DNA of 64,000 nt, taken from positions 62,001-126,000 of the forward strand of contig JBGPKL010000005.1 of the NCBI GenBank assembly GCA_041485885.1, given 5' to 3'. The translations under genes and the position numbers were made by a program. Below, in pieces: positions 40,848 through 48,548 of this stretch; the stretch's first letter is position 1, and each line of letters starts with the position of its first letter. The DNA is from JACQFZ01 sp041485885 (lineage in GTDB: Bacteria; Pseudomonadota; Gammaproteobacteria; Acidiferrobacterales; Sulfurifustaceae). Under the pieces are notes generated by a model that was not told where the DNA came from, did no database searches, and was given only the letters and a program-made list of their open reading frames with translations.

Positions 40848-40998
40848 GTAGGATGGGTGAAGCGAAGCGTAACCCATCGAGCTATCCGACCCTACGGTCC
40901 GGCAATGTTGTTCCGCGGAGAATTCGATAGCGGCGGTAGTCGGCGATGCTCTTCCAATTGTGCACTTGATGGGTTGCGCTTCGCTTCACCCATCCTAC
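40848..40998. repeat. Inverted pair of GATGGGTTGCGCTTCGC repeats (right of cassette array)
   Basis: Units at 40848-40878 and 40968-40998 in opposite orientation enclose about 89 bp. It mirrors the pair at 38112-38266 on the other edge of the cassette array. Confidence 0.8.
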
Positions 40999-41025
40999 GC
41001 GGACTATACGACTCCTGCGTCACGC

Positions 41026-41162
41026 TGAGGAATCTCTGATTTATTACCCCTCTCCCTCCGGGAGAGGGGTTGGGGTGAGGGAAATAGCGCGACCTCTTGC
41101 ACCGCCGCCCCTCACCCTAGCCCTCTCCCGGAGGGAGAGGGAATTAATCAGAGGTTCGCTAA
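41026..41162. repeat. Terminal-inverted-repeat element, copy E
   Basis: The left end has GGAATCTCTGATTTATT (41029-41045), the right end AATTAATCAGAGGTTCGCTA (41142-41161). The core is an inverted pair of CCCTCTCCC-GGGAGAGGG hairpins, near identical to copy C. The right end abuts the TAG stop of the PaaK-like gene (41163-41165). Confidence 0.82.
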
Positions 41163-42398
41163 CTAACCAACTTTACGCGTGTCCTCGATCACCTTTCCGT
41201 CGTTCGGTAGTGACTGCGGCTCGACGAATTCTACGTCGCCCCGCACGCGGGTGATCTCGCGCACGGCGTCCTCGATCGCGTCGCGCAGGTCCGTCGATGC
41301 CGCGACTGTCACGGCGCAGAGCACGCGCATGCGGTCGCCGCCGTCGACGCTGTCCACCACGACACGCGCGCGTTGTATCGCCGGGAAGCGCTTCATCACT
41401 TCGGCTACCTGATGCGGATGCACGAACAAGCCGCGCACTTTCGTCGTTTGATCCGCGCGACCCATCCAACCTTTGATGCGCATGTTCGTGCGTCCGCACG
41501 GACTGCGGCCGGCGAGCACGGCGGAAAGATCGCCGGTCGCGAATCGAATAAGCGGATAATCGCGATTGAACGTCGTCACGACCACTTCTCCGACCTCGCC
41601 GTCGGGCACCGGATCTCCGGTGCCGGGGCGCACGATCTCGACGATGACGTCCTCGTCGACGATCAATCCCTCGCGCGCCTCGCTCTCGTAAGCCACGGTG
41701 CCGAGATCGGCGGTGGCATAAACCTGGTAAGCATTGATGCCGCGCGCTATAAAGGCATCGCGCGACGCCGCCGGAAAGGCTTCTCCCGATACCAGCGCTT
41801 TGCGTAACGAGCCGACGTCGCGCTTCAGCTCGTCGGCCTTTTCCAAAATCAACTTCAGGAACGACGGCGTCCCGACGTAACCGATCGGGTGCAAGTCGGT
41901 GATCGTCGCCACTTGCGTCTCGGTCTGCCCGACGCCGCCGGGGATGACGGCGCAACCGAGGGCAATCAGGCCACCCTCCATCATCGAGCCGGCGGGCGAG
42001 AGATGATAGGAGAAACAATTTTGCACGACGTCGCGCGCGCGAAAGCCGGCTGCGTACAACGCGCGCGCGGCGCGCCAATAATCTTTACCTCTGCCCTCCG
42101 GATCGTAAATCGATCCCGGCGACACGAAAATCTTGGCGAGCGCGCCGGGCGCGATGGCCGCCAGACCGCCGAACGGCGGCGCGGCCTGCTGCAACGCGTG
42201 CAGATCGCTCTTGCGCGTCACCGGTAGTCGCGCAAGCTCCTCGCGGTTAACGACAGCGCGCGGATCGACTTCCGCCAATATCTTCGAAAAATAGGGAGCC
42301 TTCGCCTTGGCGTGAGCAATCTGTTTAGGAAGCGCCGCGAACAGCTCGAGCTCGCGTTGCTCGGGGCTGCGAACTTCCAAATCATCGAAGTGAGTCAT
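41163..42398 (-). CDS. Phenylacetate-CoA ligase-like AMP-forming enzyme
   Basis: The protein has 411 residues from the ATG at 42398; an upstream start at 42431 would fall inside repeat DNA. The size and architecture are those of PaaK-type ligases. The N-terminal part has Ala-Pro-Tyr-Phe-Ser-Lys, the AMP-binding core has Val-Ser-Gly-Glu-Ala-Phe-Pro and Tyr-Ala-Thr-Ala-Asp-Leu-Gly, and Thr-Gly-Asp-Leu comes before the hinge. The usual glycine-rich loop (Ser-Ser-Gly-Thr-Thr-Gly) is replaced by Val-Ser-Pro-Gly-Ser-Ile, so ATP binding may differ. It activates an aryl or other acid to its CoA ester. Same strand as the MaoC-like and liv genes. Confidence 0.85.
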   Translation of the reverse strand: MTHFDDLEVRSPEQRELELFAALPKQIAHAKAKAPYFSKILAEVDPRAVVNREELARLPVTRKSDLHALQQAAPPFGGLAAIAPGALAKIFVSPGSIYDPEGRGKDYWRAARALYAAGFRARDVVQNCFSYHLSPAGSMMEGGLIALGCAVIPGGVGQTETQVATITDLHPIGYVGTPSFLKLILEKADELKRDVGSLRKALVSGEAFPAASRDAFIARGINAYQVYATADLGTVAYESEAREGLIVDEDVIVEIVRPGTGDPVPDGEVGEVVVTTFNRDYPLIRFATGDLSAVLAGRSPCGRTNMRIKGWMGRADQTTKVRGLFVHPHQVAEVMKRFPAIQRARVVVDSVDGGDRMRVLCAVTVAASTDLRDAIEDAVREITRVRGDVEFVEPQSLPNDGKVIEDTRKVG

Positions 42399-42412
42399 GA
42401 ACGGATCCTTAC

Positions 42413-42572
42413 TTAGGCAACCTCTGATCAATTTGCCGCGGTCGTGAAACCGCCCGTGTCGTTACTCCCTCTCCCTATCAGGGAGAGGGCGGGGTGAGGG
42501 TACGATGTCAACGATCATCAATGACCTTCGCTTCCCACCCTCATCCCAACCTTCTCCCTCAAAGGGAGAAGG
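42413..42572. repeat. Terminal-inverted-repeat element, copy F (one end)
   Basis: The left end AGGCAACCTCTGATCAATT (42415-42433) is clear. CCCTCTCCCT-like hairpin cores follow (about 42468-42500 and 42536-42572). No matching right end was found before the MaoC-like stop at 42582, so this copy seems truncated. The left end lies upstream of the PaaK-like start. Confidence 0.65.
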
Positions 42573-42581
42573 AGCCGTACC

Positions 42582-43007
42582 TCAAATCGTAGCGGTAACG
42601 AGCACGAGCCCTTCGGAGGACATCGCCAGCTCGCCCTCTTGGTTGCGCACTTCGCCGTGCATGCGCACGAGCCAGCCGGCGAGCGATGGCTTTTCCGTAA
42701 CATCGACAACTTCCCAGCGCAACGATATCTTTTCGTCGGCTCCGATCGCCTTGGTCAAGCGTTGCGAGAATTCCAGACCCAGCATGACACCACGCTTGGA
42801 AAAATGCGTCGCCGCGAGACCGCAGAGCAGCGAGATGGTATGCGTGCCGCTCGCGATCAGCCGTTTGAAGCGGGACTTACGGGCGAACTCGACATCGTGA
42901 TGTAGCGGGTTGAAGTCATGCGCCTGCGCGGCGAAGTGACTCACGGTGTCGGCGTCGAGCTGCACACTCTCCTCGAAAACTTCACCGACTTGGACCAGAG
43001 CTTTCAT
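42582..43007 (-). CDS. MaoC-like hot-dog dehydratase
   Basis: The 141-residue protein is a single hot-dog fold with the hydratase-type motif Asp-Phe-Asn-Pro-Leu-His (Asp31, His36 region), where Asp and His are catalytic in MaoC/PhaJ enoyl-CoA hydratases. It would hydrate a 2-enoyl-CoA. It lies between livF and the PaaK-like ligase, separated from both by repeat elements. Confidence 0.86.
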   Translation of the reverse strand: MKALVQVGEVFEESVQLDADTVSHFAAQAHDFNPLHHDVEFARKSRFKRLIASGTHTISLLCGLAATHFSKRGVMLGLEFSQRLTKAIGADEKISLRWEVVDVTEKPSLAGWLVRMHGEVRNQEGELAMSSEGLVLVTATI

Positions 43008-43019
43008 CGCGACACGCTG

Positions 43020-43146
43020 TTAGGGAAGCTCTGATTAATTGATTTTCGTCATTTCCGCGAAAGCGGGAATCCAGATATTACAATGTTTTTCCTGGATTCC
43101 CGCTTTCGCGGGCATGACAACTTTGCAATTAATCAGACTTTCCTTA
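43020..43146. repeat. Terminal-inverted-repeat element, copy G
   Basis: The best-preserved copy. The left end TAGGGAAGCTCTGATTAATT (43021-43040) and the right end AATTAATCAGACTTTCCTTA (43127-43146) are inverted repeats with about three mismatches. The core has two inverted ATTCCCGCTTTCGCGGG-type hairpins, as in copy B. Confidence 0.87.
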
Positions 43147-43158
43147 GATGATCTCGAC

Positions 43159-43995
43159 TCACGCGAGCCAGCGCTTGCGCCGACGGTAATGCTTCACGTC
43201 TCGGAAGCTCCGCCGCTGCCCGCTCGACATGCCGAGATAAAATTCCTTCACGTCTTCATTCTCGGAAAGATGTTGCGCGGTGCCTTCCATGACGACCCGC
43301 CCATTTTCCAAGATGTACCCGAAATCCGCGTGACGCAGCGCCACCATCGTGTTTTGCTCCGCCACCAAGAAACTCACTTTCTCCTTGCGGTTCAAATCGC
43401 GCACGATCTCGAAGATCTCTTCCACGATCTGCGGCGCCAAACCCATCGACGGTTCGTCGAGCAGAATCATGTTGGGTCGCGCCATCAGCGCGCGGCCCAC
43501 GGACGTCATCTGCTGTTCTCCGCCCGAGGTGTAGCCGGCAAGCGCGCTGCGGCGCGGCTTGAGACGCGGAAAGTATTCGTACACTTTTTCCAGATCGGCT
43601 TTGAGCTCGGCCCGGCTCGCGTGGCGCGTATACGCTCCCGCGAGCAGGTTGTCATCGACGGTGAGATGCGCGAAACAATGCCGTCCTTCCATGACTTGCA
43701 CGATACCGCGCTGCACCAGCTCGGAAGGGCTCAACCGATCGATCCGCTCGCCGTTGTACTCGATGGAGCCCTTCGTTACCTCGCCGCGCTCGCTTTGCAA
43801 CAGATTGGAAATCGCGCGCAGCGTCGTCGTCTTGCCCGCGCCGTTCGCGCCGAGCAGCGCGACGATCTTTCCTTCCGGTACCTTGAGCGAGACGCCCTTC
43901 AGTACCAGTATTACATGGTTATATATGACTTCGATGCCGTTGACGTTGAGCAAAGGCACACCGGCGGCATCAGCCGCCGGTGCACTTTTCGACAT
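43159..43995 (-). CDS. livF: Branched-chain amino-acid-type ABC transporter ATPase LivF
   Basis: The protein has 278 residues from the ATG at 43995; the frame continues to a TTG at 44016 without gain. Walker A Gly-Ala-Asn-Gly-Ala-Gly-Lys-Thr-Thr, signature Thr-Ser-Gly-Gly-Glu-Gln-Gln, Walker B Met-Ile-Leu-Leu-Asp-Glu-Pro. The LivF-type Met-Glu-Gly-Arg-His-Cys-Phe block follows. The C-terminus is extended by about 30 basic residues beyond the usual LivF end. One of two ATPases of the transporter. Confidence 0.9.
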   Translation of the reverse strand: MSKSAPAADAAGVPLLNVNGIEVIYNHVILVLKGVSLKVPEGKIVALLGANGAGKTTTLRAISNLLQSERGEVTKGSIEYNGERIDRLSPSELVQRGIVQVMEGRHCFAHLTVDDNLLAGAYTRHASRAELKADLEKVYEYFPRLKPRRSALAGYTSGGEQQMTSVGRALMARPNMILLDEPSMGLAPQIVEEIFEIVRDLNRKEKVSFLVAEQNTMVALRHADFGYILENGRVVMEGTAQHLSENEDVKEFYLGMSSGQRRSFRDVKHYRRRKRWLA

Positions 43996-44016
43996 CGACG
44001 TAACGGCAACGCTCAA

Positions 44017-45333
44017 TCAAGCCTCTTTCGAGCAGTCGCGCTTCTCGAGGTGCTTCTCGGCCGCGTACTTCTTCGCTTGCTCCTCCACCATCGGTCGCAG
44101 GAACTTACTATCCGCCTGATACCAGCCGCTGGTGATGTTCCATTGCTTTCCATCCCAGGTGTGAATACGCGCCGAGGAGGCGCCGACGTGATCGTTGCAG
44201 GCGGTCTTCACCGGCTGCACCAGCCCCTCGAAACCGATCTCCTTCGCGCGCGCGGCGGTGATGTTTAGGTTCTCCAAACCCCAGCGCATCTCCTCGCCGG
44301 TAATGACGCGCTTGCCGAACTTCGCCTGCGCGGTGCGAATCGCCTCCACCACGAGCATGCCGTTTATCAACCCGCGGTTATAAAGCACGGTGCCGACTTC
44401 TTCTTTCGGACCGGTGCCGTTGCCCTTCGCGTGGACAAACTTCAAGACGTCCATGTGCACCTTGGCATCTTTCTCGTCGCTGTGTTGCAGCGCCAGACCG
44501 TGGTAGCCGATGGCCGAGGCTTCCGCCGGCAACACGTCCGGTTCCGACGCCGCCCACCACACGCCGTACATTTTATCGCGCGGATAACCGACCGCCGTAG
44601 CTTCTTTGACCGCCGCGGAATTCATCACGCCCCAACCCCACAAGAATACGTAGTCCGGACGTTGCTGGCGGATTTGTAGCCACGTCGCTTTTTGCTCGAC
44701 GCCGGGGCTCGTCACGGGCAATTTAATCAACTCGTAGCCCATGATCTTGGCGTGCTCTTCGAGCACCGGAATCGGTTCTTTGCCGTATGGCGAATCGTGA
44801 TAGACCAGGGCAATCTTCTTGCCCTTCAAGTTGCCGTTGTTGAGCTTGGCGACGTGCTGCACCAAGATGTCGGCCGCGTTCCAGTAGGTTCCGAGCAGCG
44901 GGAAGTTCCACTTGAAGACGCTGCCGTCCGCCGACTCCGAGCGGCCGTACCCGACGGTGACGACCGGAATTTTATCGCCCGGCGCTTTGTCGGTCAGCGC
45001 AAAGGTGATGCCGGTCGAGAGCGGATTGACTACGATCGGCTTTTTACTCTTCAGGCGCTCGTAGCATTCCACGCCGCGATCGGCGGTGTAGCCGGTCTCG
45101 CATTCCTCGAACGCGATCTTGATGCCGTTCACGCCGCCGTCGCGTGCGTTCACCAATTTGTAGTAGTCGACGATGCCGTTGGTGAACGGAACACCGTTCG
45201 GCGCGTAGGCGCCGGTGCGATACGTCAAGACCGGGATAAACATCTCGTCTGCCGCGAGAGCGGTGGCACCGCAGGCGACGCCTGCCAGTACCGCCACTGT
45301 GCTAAGCAGTTTGTGTCGTAGGGTTGATTTCAT
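44017..45333 (-). CDS. livK: Liv-type ABC transporter substrate-binding protein
   Basis: The protein has 438 residues from the ATG at 45333 (GAGGACA upstream). The open frame continues far upstream but only as a shadow of livM. A signal peptide (cut near Ala-Leu-Ala-Ala) is followed by a type-I periplasmic-binding fold; the lobes include Gly-Val-Asn-Gly-Ile-Lys-Ile-Ala-Phe-Glu-Glu-Cys-Glu-Thr and His-Asp-Ser-Pro-Tyr-Gly-Lys-Glu. It differs from true LivK in size (438 against about 370), as do members that bind aromatic or other acids. With two acyl-CoA ligases in the same run I expect a carboxylic acid ligand rather than an amino acid. Confidence 0.9.
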   Translation of the reverse strand: MKSTLRHKLLSTVAVLAGVACGATALAADEMFIPVLTYRTGAYAPNGVPFTNGIVDYYKLVNARDGGVNGIKIAFEECETGYTADRGVECYERLKSKKPIVVNPLSTGITFALTDKAPGDKIPVVTVGYGRSESADGSVFKWNFPLLGTYWNAADILVQHVAKLNNGNLKGKKIALVYHDSPYGKEPIPVLEEHAKIMGYELIKLPVTSPGVEQKATWLQIRQQRPDYVFLWGWGVMNSAAVKEATAVGYPRDKMYGVWWAASEPDVLPAEASAIGYHGLALQHSDEKDAKVHMDVLKFVHAKGNGTGPKEEVGTVLYNRGLINGMLVVEAIRTAQAKFGKRVITGEEMRWGLENLNITAARAKEIGFEGLVQPVKTACNDHVGASSARIHTWDGKQWNITSGWYQADSKFLRPMVEEQAKKYAAEKHLEKRDCSKEA

Positions 45334-45377
45334 CGCTCTGTCCTCACAGTTGTGTAACGAATGAGCTTCAAGGCCTG

Positions 45378-46442
45378 CTAATGCGGAAACGGCCATAGGC
45401 GCAGCTTCTCTTTTGCAATCGACCACAGGCGCGCCAGTCCGTGCGGTTCGACGATCAGAAAGAAAATAATCAGTGCACCGAAGGTCATGGACTCCAGGTG
45501 CGAAATCGTGGCGAGCGAGAGCGGCATCCCGAGCGCGCTCGGAATCTGGTTCAGCATCAGCGGCAGGATGATGATGAACGCCGCCCCAAGAAACGAGCCG
45601 AGTATCGAGCCGAGGCCGCCGATGATGATCATGAACAACAGGCTGAACGATAGCGTGATGCTGAACGCGAGCGGCTCCCACGCGCCGAGATAGATGAATC
45701 CCCACAGCGCGCCGGCGATGCCGAGGTAAAACGAGCTGACGCCGAATGCCGTGAGCTTCGCGTAGATCGGACGTATGCCGATCACTTCGGCGGCCACGTC
45801 CATATCGCGCGTCGCCATCCACGCGCGGCCGACGTGGCTGCGCACCAGATTCTTCGCGGCCAACGTCAATATCCCGACGACACCGAGGACTAACAAATAT
45901 TTCTCCGCCGGTGTTTCGACGAGCCAACCGAACAGCGTCACGTCCGGCGTCGACACCGAGCCGGACGGCGTGTAATTGGTGAACCAGCCGGCGCGCGCGA
46001 ACAACCAGTCGAGGAAGAATTGCGCGGCGAGCGTGGCGACCGCGAGATAGAGCCCCTTGATGCGCAAGCTCGGTATGCCGAAGAACATGCCGACGATCGC
46101 GGCGCAAGCACCGGCGAGGATCAAGACCACAAGGAAGTTCAACTGCGGCATGCGAATGAAAAAGTTGTAAGCCGCATAAGCGCCGACCGCCATGATGCCG
46201 CCGGCGCCGAGCGAGATTTGTCCGCAGTAACCGACCAGCAGATTCAGCCCGATGGCGGCGAGCGACAAGATCAGCCACGGGATGACGATCGCGCGAAATA
46301 AATATTCGCTGCCGAAGAACGGAACCGCGACCAGCGCCAACGCGAACAGGCCGAGCATGAACGCCCGATCCTGCAAGATCGGAAAAATCTGCTGATCCGC
46401 CCGGTAGCTGGCTTTGAACTGTCCGTTTTCGCGGTAGAGCAT
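45378..46442 (-). CDS. livM: Liv-type ABC transporter permease LivM
   Basis: The 354-residue permease has about ten membrane segments. The conserved Gly-Tyr-Cys-Gly-Gln-Ile-Ser-Leu-Gly (LivM/LivH-type) block and the cytoplasmic Arg-Asp-Met-Asp-Val-Ala-Ala-Glu-Val-Ile-Gly coupling helix are present. It pairs with LivH. 44 bp separate it from livK. Confidence 0.92.
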   Translation of the reverse strand: MLYRENGQFKASYRADQQIFPILQDRAFMLGLFALALVAVPFFGSEYLFRAIVIPWLILSLAAIGLNLLVGYCGQISLGAGGIMAVGAYAAYNFFIRMPQLNFLVVLILAGACAAIVGMFFGIPSLRIKGLYLAVATLAAQFFLDWLFARAGWFTNYTPSGSVSTPDVTLFGWLVETPAEKYLLVLGVVGILTLAAKNLVRSHVGRAWMATRDMDVAAEVIGIRPIYAKLTAFGVSSFYLGIAGALWGFIYLGAWEPLAFSITLSFSLLFMIIIGGLGSILGSFLGAAFIIILPLMLNQIPSALGMPLSLATISHLESMTFGALIIFFLIVEPHGLARLWSIAKEKLRLWPFPH

Positions 46443-46476
46443 TGGCTATCTCGCGTAAATGCTTTGTAATAATTTT

Positions 46477-46573
46477 GGAACCGCAGATGAACGCGGATAA
46501 ACGCGGATAAAACAACAGCTAGCTCTTTTCTCGTTTGCCTTATCTGCGTTCATCTGCGTTTATCTGCGGTTCC
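46477..46573. repeat. GCAGAT/GCGGAT hairpin repeat, copy 2
   Basis: The left arm begins GGAACCGCAGATGAACGCGG, and the right arm (about 46540-46573) ends TCTGCGTTTATCTGCGGTTC. It forms a long stem in the gap between livH and livM. Confidence 0.85.
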
Positions 46574-46587
46574 ACCGCTCTTACGTT

Positions 46588-47595
46588 TCATACACGATCT
46601 ATATTCCTTTCGCCGAACAACCCTTCGGGGCGCACCAACAAGAAAAGCAGCGCGAGCACGTAGGCGAACCAGTTCTCGATACCGCCGCCCGCGAGATCAT
46701 ACGTCTTCGCGAGCCAAGACCCCATGAACACCTCAGCCATCTTCTCTCCGACTCCGATAATCAAGCCGCCGATGACGGCCCCCGGAACGGACGTGAGGCC
46801 GCCGAGTATGACCACCGGTAATGCTTTGAGCGCGACCAGCGACAACGAGAACTGTACGCCGAGCTTCGATCCCCACACCATGCCGCCCACGAGAGCGACG
46901 AAGCCGGCGACCGACCATACGATCACCCAAATCCGATTGAGCGGAATACCGATCGACTGCGCCGCTTGATGATCGTCCGCCACCGCGCGCAGCGCGCGAC
47001 CGACGGAGGTTTTCTGGAAGAACAGCGCCAGCACCGCGACCAGGATCGCGGCGGTTACCGCCGCGATCACGTCTTCCTTGCTCAGGAGTATGCCGCCTTG
47101 AAACACGCGGTCCATTATCAGCATCGGCTCTTTCGAGATGCCGAGGTCGATCTTATATATGTCGCTGCCCCACATCGTCTGGCCGAAACCCTCGAGAAAA
47201 TACGCGACGCCGATCGTGGCCATGAGGAGCACCGCGCCGTCTTGATTCACCAGCGGTCGCAGCACGACCTTTTCGATCGTAAACGCAAGCAACACCATGA
47301 TCCCGATGGTGAGCGGCAGCGCGACTATAAACGGCATGACTTCCGTCAGGCGCGCCATCGACAGCGCCGCGAACAGAACCATCGCGCCCTGCGCGAAGTT
47401 GAAGACACCGGAGGCCTTGTAAATCAGCACGAACCCGAGCGCCACCAAGGAATAGAGCACCCCGGCCATGAGACCGCCGAGCAGCACTTCAATATAGAAG
47501 CCTACGGGTGCACCACCCACCACAAGCGGCGCCGCAAGCCCGACGATGAGCAGCGCCGCGAGCGCGACGACCGGCCACTGTACGAACAGTTTCAT
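46588..47595 (-). CDS. livH: Liv-type ABC transporter permease LivH
   Basis: The protein has 335 residues from the ATG at 47595; another ATG at 47610 is possible. It has eight to nine membrane segments, and the block Phe-Asn-Phe-Ala-Gln-Gly-Ala-Met is typical of LivH. The coupling helix reads Arg-Ala-Leu-Arg-Ala-Val-Ala-Asp-Asp-His-Gln-Ala-Ala. It forms the channel with LivM. Confidence 0.92.
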   Translation of the reverse strand: MKLFVQWPVVALAALLIVGLAAPLVVGGAPVGFYIEVLLGGLMAGVLYSLVALGFVLIYKASGVFNFAQGAMVLFAALSMARLTEVMPFIVALPLTIGIMVLLAFTIEKVVLRPLVNQDGAVLLMATIGVAYFLEGFGQTMWGSDIYKIDLGISKEPMLIMDRVFQGGILLSKEDVIAAVTAAILVAVLALFFQKTSVGRALRAVADDHQAAQSIGIPLNRIWVIVWSVAGFVALVGGMVWGSKLGVQFSLSLVALKALPVVILGGLTSVPGAVIGGLIIGVGEKMAEVFMGSWLAKTYDLAGGGIENWFAYVLALLFLLVRPEGLFGERNIDRV

Positions 47596-47619
47596 TCTTT
47601 CAGATCTCATAATATTTTT

Positions 47620-47749
47620 GTAACCGCAGATGGACGCGGATGAACGCGGATAAACACAAATAACAATGAGGAAGGGTCAAGAATTTCCTCACATCAGCGT
47701 TTTCCTCTTTTATCCTCATCCGCGTTTATCCGCGTTCATCTGCGGTTCC
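47620..47749. repeat. GCAGAT/GCGGAT hairpin repeat, copy 3
   Basis: The left arm is GTAACCGCAGATGGACGCGG with further GCGGAT units to about 47656; the right arm (47717-47749) is its inverse. The loop is longer (about 60 bp) than in the other copies. It lies between livG and livH. Confidence 0.83.
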
Positions 47750-47759
47750 CGTTCTACCG

Positions 47760-48548
47760 TCAATGTTTAACGCCGAGGTACGCATCGATGACCGCTTGGT
47801 TGTTGCGTACGTCATCGGGAGTTCCATCGGCGATCTTCTTGCCGTAATCGAGCACCACCACGCGATCGGAGATGTCCATCACTACGCTCATGTCGTGCTC
47901 GATCAACACGATGGTCGTGCCGAATTCATCGTTCACATCGAGAACAAAGCGGCACATGTCCTGCTTCTCCTCGAGATTCATGCCCGCCATCGGCTCATCG
48001 AGCAGCAGCACCTTGGGCTCCATGGCGAGCGCGCGCCCGAGATCGACGCGCTTCTGCAAACCGTACGGCAGTCGTCCCGCGAGCGTCTTGCGATGCGCCT
48101 GGATTTCCAGGAAGTCGATGATCTGCTCGACGCGTTCCCGGTGCGCGAGCTCCTCTTTTTCCGCCGGGCCGAGTCGCAGCGCTTGCGCGACGACGTTCGA
48201 CTTCATCATCAGGCTGCGCCCGGTCATGATGTTGTCGAGCACCGTCATTCCTCCGAACAGCGCCAGGCCTTGGAACGTTCGTGCCATTCCCTCCCGCGCG
48301 GCGCGGTGCGGCTTCATCTGCTTGTGCCGCTTGCCGCGATAAATGATGCTACCTTGTTGCGCGCGATAAACGCCGTTGATGATGTTCAGCATCGAGCTTT
48401 TCCCGGCGCCGTTCGGGCCGATGATGGCGCGAACTTCGTGTTCGCGCACGTCGAAGCTCACGTTCGCGAGCGCGTGCACGCCGCCGAAAGCGAGCGAGAT
48501 GTTTTCGGCGGCGAGAATCGGCTCGCCGATTTCACGCGCCGCCGTCAC
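47760..48548 (-). CDS. livG: Liv-type ABC transporter ATPase LivG
   Basis: The protein has 262 residues, GTG start overlapping the stop of the acyl-CoA synthetase (GTGA). Walker A Gly-Pro-Asn-Gly-Ala-Gly-Lys-Ser-Ser, the LivG-type Ala-Arg-Thr-Phe-Gln-Gly block, and Walker B Val-Leu-Leu-Leu-Asp-Glu-Pro-Met-Ala-Gly-Met-Asn. The signature motif is divergent (Leu-Pro-Tyr-Gly-Leu-Gln-Lys), as is usual for LivG. It works with LivF. Confidence 0.92.
   Translation of the reverse strand: MTAAREIGEPILAAENISLAFGGVHALANVSFDVREHEVRAIIGPNGAGKSSMLNIINGVYRAQQGSIIYRGKRHKQMKPHRAAREGMARTFQGLALFGGMTVLDNIMTGRSLMMKSNVVAQALRLGPAEKEELAHRERVEQIIDFLEIQAHRKTLAGRLPYGLQKRVDLGRALAMEPKVLLLDEPMAGMNLEEKQDMCRFVLDVNDEFGTTIVLIEHDMSVVMDISDRVVVLDYGKKIADGTPDDVRNNQAVIDAYLGVKH

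Noticed and set aside
45334..46515. Long upstream extension of the livK frame
   Set aside because: It overlaps livM completely, is Arg-rich and begins in a hairpin repeat. livK has a clear signal peptide and ribosome site at 45333.
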